Assembly: GCA_017940105.1 (NCBI GenBank)
Contig: JAGAZG010000058.1
Location: 1-15,260 of the forward strand
Length of the DNA: 15,260 nt
Direction: 5' to 3'
Source: Mailhella sp.
GTDB taxonomy: Bacteria; Desulfobacterota; Desulfovibrionia; Desulfovibrionales; Desulfovibrionaceae
Below the pieces are notes generated by a model. That model was not told the origin of the DNA. It ran no database searches and worked only from the letters and a program-made list of their open reading frames with translations. Within the stretch, counting starts at the first letter, position 1. The number at the start of each line of letters is the position of its first letter. Shown piece by piece: positions 12,901 to 15,260 of the stretch. The position numbers were made by a program, and so were the translations under genes.

Positions 12901-15260
12901 TTGATTACCGAATGGAAGATCTCGCCGAAAAACTGTGATGCGACGACGGTATTTACCTCGTCCACATGCTTCGCCGCACCAAAGGCGACCTCATTGCTCG
13001 GACTTCCCTTGTAGGTATAGAGCCCGTTGACCAGAATTGCCGGCGTGTCTGCTCCGCTCGCCTGGTGCAGGCTCACAACAGCCGTGCTTGTGTTTGCGGA
13101 GACATCCGTTAAGAAGTAATCGCTTTTGTTGATCCAGAAGCTGTCGTCCACGGCCACAGGAGGTTCGTTGACAACGGTCACTACTGCTTCGCTGCTCGTG
13201 GCGGTGTCTCCGTCACCGTCTTTCACAGTAAAGGAGAAGTGGTACTGGCCAAGAGAAGCGCTGGGGTAGGCGTCAAGCACATAACCGAAGGTTCCGTCTC
13301 CGTTGTCTGTTATGACCATCCGGCAGCCGCTTCCGCCAAGCATGATCGTGGCCTCGCCGTCCACGAAGTTGGCGTAGTAAGTGCCGCCCAACGTGTCCGT
13401 TGGCTCAGTATTATATTGTATTGTAGCAGCACCTCCATGAGCGATGGGTGCATGGTCCTTCACCGGCTCGTACACGCGCAGGGTCAAGGAGATGGAGGAT
13501 GCCGTGGCCGTAGTGACGTCCACAGTCGTTGGATCGCCGCCGTCCAGTCCGGGAACTTCAACAGTCGTTGTTTCCGTCACCGTGGCGGCACGGCCGTCCG
13601 CGCCAAAGTCTATGGTCAGCGTGCCCGCGCCCATGGTCTTTGTTTCGTGATCGTGCTCGACACGGTTGCTGAGTTCTTCGTCCGCATCCAGGAAGACGGT
13701 CGGAGCGTCGTCCTCAAACTTGAGCGTGAGCGGAATCGTATTCTCGCTTGTGGCCACATCGTTGTCCTGGTCAGTGACCGTCAGCGTGATGCCGATTCCA
13801 GTCAGGGACAGCGATTCGGAATAGCCTGCAGGCTGCGTCGTGCTGCCTTCGTTCGGATGCACGATGCCGCCGTTGCCTGTGAGGGCAAAGTCCACCTTGC
13901 CGGTCGCATCGTTGAGCTTCACGGTGAAGATATCAATCCGCTCCGTCGATGCATCACCGTTTTCCTCCGCCGGCGGAGTGGTGATGGTAACGTAACCGGT
14001 CACAGTGTCCGTGCCATTGCCGTCAAGGCTGATGTCGTACTTCTCTCCATTGATAACGGCCTGGAGGCCTGTATTCGCGTTATCATAAACAAGGCTGTAC
14101 ACATCAGTGGTGTTGTCGCCGCTGTGGCGCACGGTGAAGGCATCCTTGTAACTGAAGCCAGAGGAGACATCGGCATCATGGGCGTTGCCGTCAGAAGATC
14201 CCCAAGAGGGATTGCCGTCATCATCGTATGTGACCGTATTGCTTTCACGCTGCGTGCCGGACTGCGCTGCCGTAGAGGGGACGAAGGATTCGTCAACGGT
14301 CAGCACTGCATCTTCTGGCTGTTGCAGCGTGATTTCGGAATTGTCGTCCGTGAACTTCAGCGTGACAGGAATTTCCGCAGAGTCAGTATCGCCGTCATTA
14401 TCCTCAATAGTACCCTTAATGGTCAGGATGTTGGCACCTGTTATCGTCGTTTCGTCGGAACCGTCCGCATGCAGGATCGGCTTGTACGATGTAAGGATAA
14501 TCGTCTTCACACCCGATTCGTCGGTGCCCAAAGTAAGCCTGAAAGCGATGGAATTTTCGCTTGCTCCATCGACTTTATACACGCCGAGAATCTCAGAAGT
14601 GGACGATCCCTGGGTAAGCGTCACATCATACGCCTTAGCGGCATCACCAGTGCCGTCCCAGACCCGGGCGACGGCAGTAGTTGTATCCTTAAGAGCGAAT
14701 TCATAGGTCTCGGAAGCAAGGCCGTCAGCGCCTGTGGAGAGGGTGAACAGACTGCTTGCGGGCTTTGTATCGGTATTGAGAGACTTTTGTTCAGCAGTTG
14801 CATCAGTACTGAAGGCAATATCTTTGACTTCAAGAGCAATAGGATCGGTGGGGGCGGAGATGGCAGGCCCGTCATCCTTCACGCTCAGCGTCAGATCCTG
14901 GCTCGCGTCCTTCTTGTCGCCGTCAGCGTCCGTCACCGTGCACTTCACCTGGAGTCCGGTGATGGGCTGCGCGTCGTCAGGATTTGTGGCATCTGCATGC
15001 TTCAGCGTGCCTTTGCCCGTCATCGTGAACGTCACAAGGCCCTTGGAATCAACTGCCACCGTGAAGATCGCCTGTCCGTTAGCCGTGCCCGTCAGGGTGT
15101 TCGTTCCCTCGCCGGACAGCGTCACCGCGTATTCCTGTCCGCCGATCAGCGCCGTCAGGCTAGGCGCAGTGCCAACTTCCACGGTGTAGGCTGCAGAAGC
15201 CGTGTCCGCGCCTTCCGTGATCGTAAAGTTCGTCTGCGTCGTGCCGGTGACTGCCTGCAG
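9909..15260 (-). CDS. Giant type I secreted RTX adhesin with VWA domain (C-terminal part; 5' end outside window)
   Basis: The frame stays open to the right edge (1,783 codons); the GTG at 15182 is internal, since the 26 codons before it continue the repeat. In protein order: (a) long repeats closing in DDGPAI (~14,870), FTDDNSEI (~14,350), FEDDAPTV (~13,710) and NEPPVAVDD (~13,160), with DGDTDSAE-type calcium motifs, resembling T1SS-143/Ig-like extender repeats; (b) an unassigned region ~13,130-11,950 with a beta-solenoid-like stretch (VTGNVKVEHLNVTNGASL); (c) a VWA domain starting at ~11,860 with MIDAS DTSGSM (11817-11834), SGGTNY and FITDGQPT, carrying a long insertion; (d) spaced RTX motifs, then a continuous GGxGxD block (10318-10555); (e) a ~130-residue C-terminal secretion region. 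This order matches LapA-like adhesins, exported by a type I system and held at the outer membrane for attachment and biofilm. Transporter genes are not in the window. Confidence 0.88.
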   Translation of the reverse strand: MQAVTGTTQTNFTITEGADTASAAYTVEVGTAPSLTALIGGQEYAVTLSGEGTNTLTGTANGQAIFTVAVDSKGLVTFTMTGKGTLKHADATNPDDAQPITGLQVKCTVTDADGDKKDASQDLTLSVKDDGPAISAPTDPIALEVKDIAFSTDATAEQKSLNTDTKPASSLFTLSTGADGLASETYEFALKDTTTAVARVWDGTGDAAKAYDVTLTQGSSTSEILGVYKVDGASENSIAFRLTLGTDESGVKTIILTSYKPILHADGSDETTITGANILTIKGTIEDNDGDTDSAEIPVTLKFTDDNSEITLQQPEDAVLTVDESFVPSTAAQSGTQRESNTVTYDDDGNPSWGSSDGNAHDADVSSGFSYKDAFTVRHSGDNTTDVYSLVYDNANTGLQAVINGEKYDISLDGNGTDTVTGYVTITTPPAEENGDASTERIDIFTVKLNDATGKVDFALTGNGGIVHPNEGSTTQPAGYSESLSLTGIGITLTVTDQDNDVATSENTIPLTLKFEDDAPTVFLDADEELSNRVEHDHETKTMGAGTLTIDFGADGRAATVTETTTVEVPGLDGGDPTTVDVTTATASSISLTLRVYEPVKDHAPIAHGGAATIQYNTEPTDTLGGTYYANFVDGEATIMLGGSGCRMVITDNGDGTFGYVLDAYPSASLGQYHFSFTVKDGDGDTATSSEAVVTVVNEPPVAVDDSFWINKSDYFLTDVSANTSTAVVSLHQASGADTPAILVNGLYTYKGSPSNEVAFGAAKHVDEVNTVVASQFFGEIFHSVINDTQNPVSLADMQNSGTAAGVVQMTADQYVTLVNGNTYLGHNMAWYAANHKMLLVDGDVSFKPNTQNARVSFACPAIIMGDLTVDTDYYNDGQWCTAQISDFLYVTGNVKVEHLNVTNGASLAIAGNLVVDGSVSSSSTGGSASFTMGGKLLTDPNTPAAGYPIQLEELFYQHSHNGWDHDPDDTGAHLTVDVKSLIQTARSATEYTMTLQYNSGTAESPNWINLGTIPTAGAEGDAGKWNLASGYSFNDIGQVIIGTDTEHPISDSDLQVVVAPHSTTFSIAPQFTYQIWDNDAKVNMQSDAATVTVEVASTITGGSGDDVITIGDDSSNIISADISGDGELIIPGGKYNIAIVLDTSGSMDDSFATGTGTDTRMNVAKKALENLVTKISEQDATVNLMITGFSTDTGDTYTFENFTADKLATVIADINKYTSSGGTNYEAGFNRAYNWLNTVNADDYSNSVYFITDGQPTFYYRNSVTGYYRRNNTGNNWQTVSLNIPEGITDGSTWTAGGHQYKAELVMDTSVNPNGYSLALTIDGYDIMTSTNNNRRRLFIRGGAGNSTATEDWNQSVAAYNLLIGAELNAQVSAIGIGSANDTAMKTGLDRIDNTNGAQLVQSAEQLSAALDEAFNATFNAVPGSDIVDGGGGNDFLFGDSGIAGLANRVAAATGKSAEALTDADILGYISENPDKVANWPGADNSQTDPDSGESLDKADVLIGNTGDDIMFAQGGDDILFGDSSLDAVADWLQLSGLERTVGNMTTKLNAMNIATLKSGLETLESQNDGDDMLFGGDGADKLFGLGGDDELFGGAGDDMLLGGSGRDTLDGGAGEDYLDGGAGADTINGGAGTDIIRYGDGDTIDGGSSVDDGGDIDILLGNASDGSLDSLLGSGKVSNVEIFLKANNGDIDSLDLTSLGKLQAEANIYVRKDGDEISLSNQEGGNTQVSWDLENYGHSDDGISTFYLKNGDVTILTLETTLQAEVDTVAHEIVLSTGGGA
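10318..10555 (-). repeat. Tandem RTX (GGxGxD) nonapeptide-coding block in the adhesin
   Basis: About eight successive nine-codon units are visible, for example DDMLFGGDGADKLFGLGG and DTLDGGAGEDYLDGGAGAD. They bind calcium and fold into a beta-roll once the protein leaves the cell, drawing the C-terminus out. The DNA repeats are imperfect, so the block is old enough to have diverged. Confidence 0.85.

Noticed and set aside
15180..15182. GTG at 15182 as the adhesin start
   Set aside because: The frame remains open upstream to the window edge and continues the same repeat (for example FTITEGADTASAAYTVE), so the true start is outside.

Overview
The window reads as a piece of a GC-rich bacterial chromosome. 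The gene content (a tripartite tricarboxylate transporter with a Bug-type binding protein, and a giant type I secreted adhesin with RTX and von Willebrand A modules) would suit a Desulfovibrionaceae-type proteobacterium. That placement is an impression from protein style, not a search result.

Layout. (1) Positions 33-7198, + strand: seven tightly packed genes that look like one operon. They encode an alkaline-phosphatase-superfamily phosphodiesterase with all expected metal ligands, a complete TctC/TctB/TctA solute transporter, an MFS transporter, an unknown 92-aa protein, and a 201-aa protein that looks like a cut-down AP-fold relative without the catalytic residues. A clear hairpin at 7221-7245 ends the unit. 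The set suggests uptake and hydrolysis of an organic phosphate-, phosphonate- or sulfate-type ester; the substrate cannot be read from sequence.

(2) Positions 7254-9840: a visibly AT-richer island bracketed by a perfect 25-bp inverted repeat (30/32 over the extended match), each copy containing an imperfect hairpin of IS200/IS605 type. Inside the left end are an RBS-sequestering 15-bp inverted repeat and the first ~19 codons of an IS200-type tnpA, after which homology stops. The rest is cargo: an ADP-ribosylglycohydrolase (DraG family), a Doc/Fic toxin with an RHH-like antitoxin and a well-formed operator, and an excisionase-like HTH gene broken by one in-frame TGA.

(3) Positions 9909-15260, - strand: the C-terminal 1,783 residues of a very large type I secreted adhesin that continues past the right edge. 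In protein order it has about four long repeat modules ending in DD-P motifs, a segment with a beta-solenoid-like stretch, a VWA domain with a large insertion, RTX repeats and a C-terminal secretion region. A hairpin terminator at 9850-9877 ends it.

The island sits exactly between the terminators of two converging transcription units, where it disrupts neither host gene. The parts most worth a second look are the IS-end-bracketed cassette, the three-half-site antitoxin operator, and the operon pairing an active AP-type hydrolase with a catalytically dead-looking relative and two unrelated transporters.
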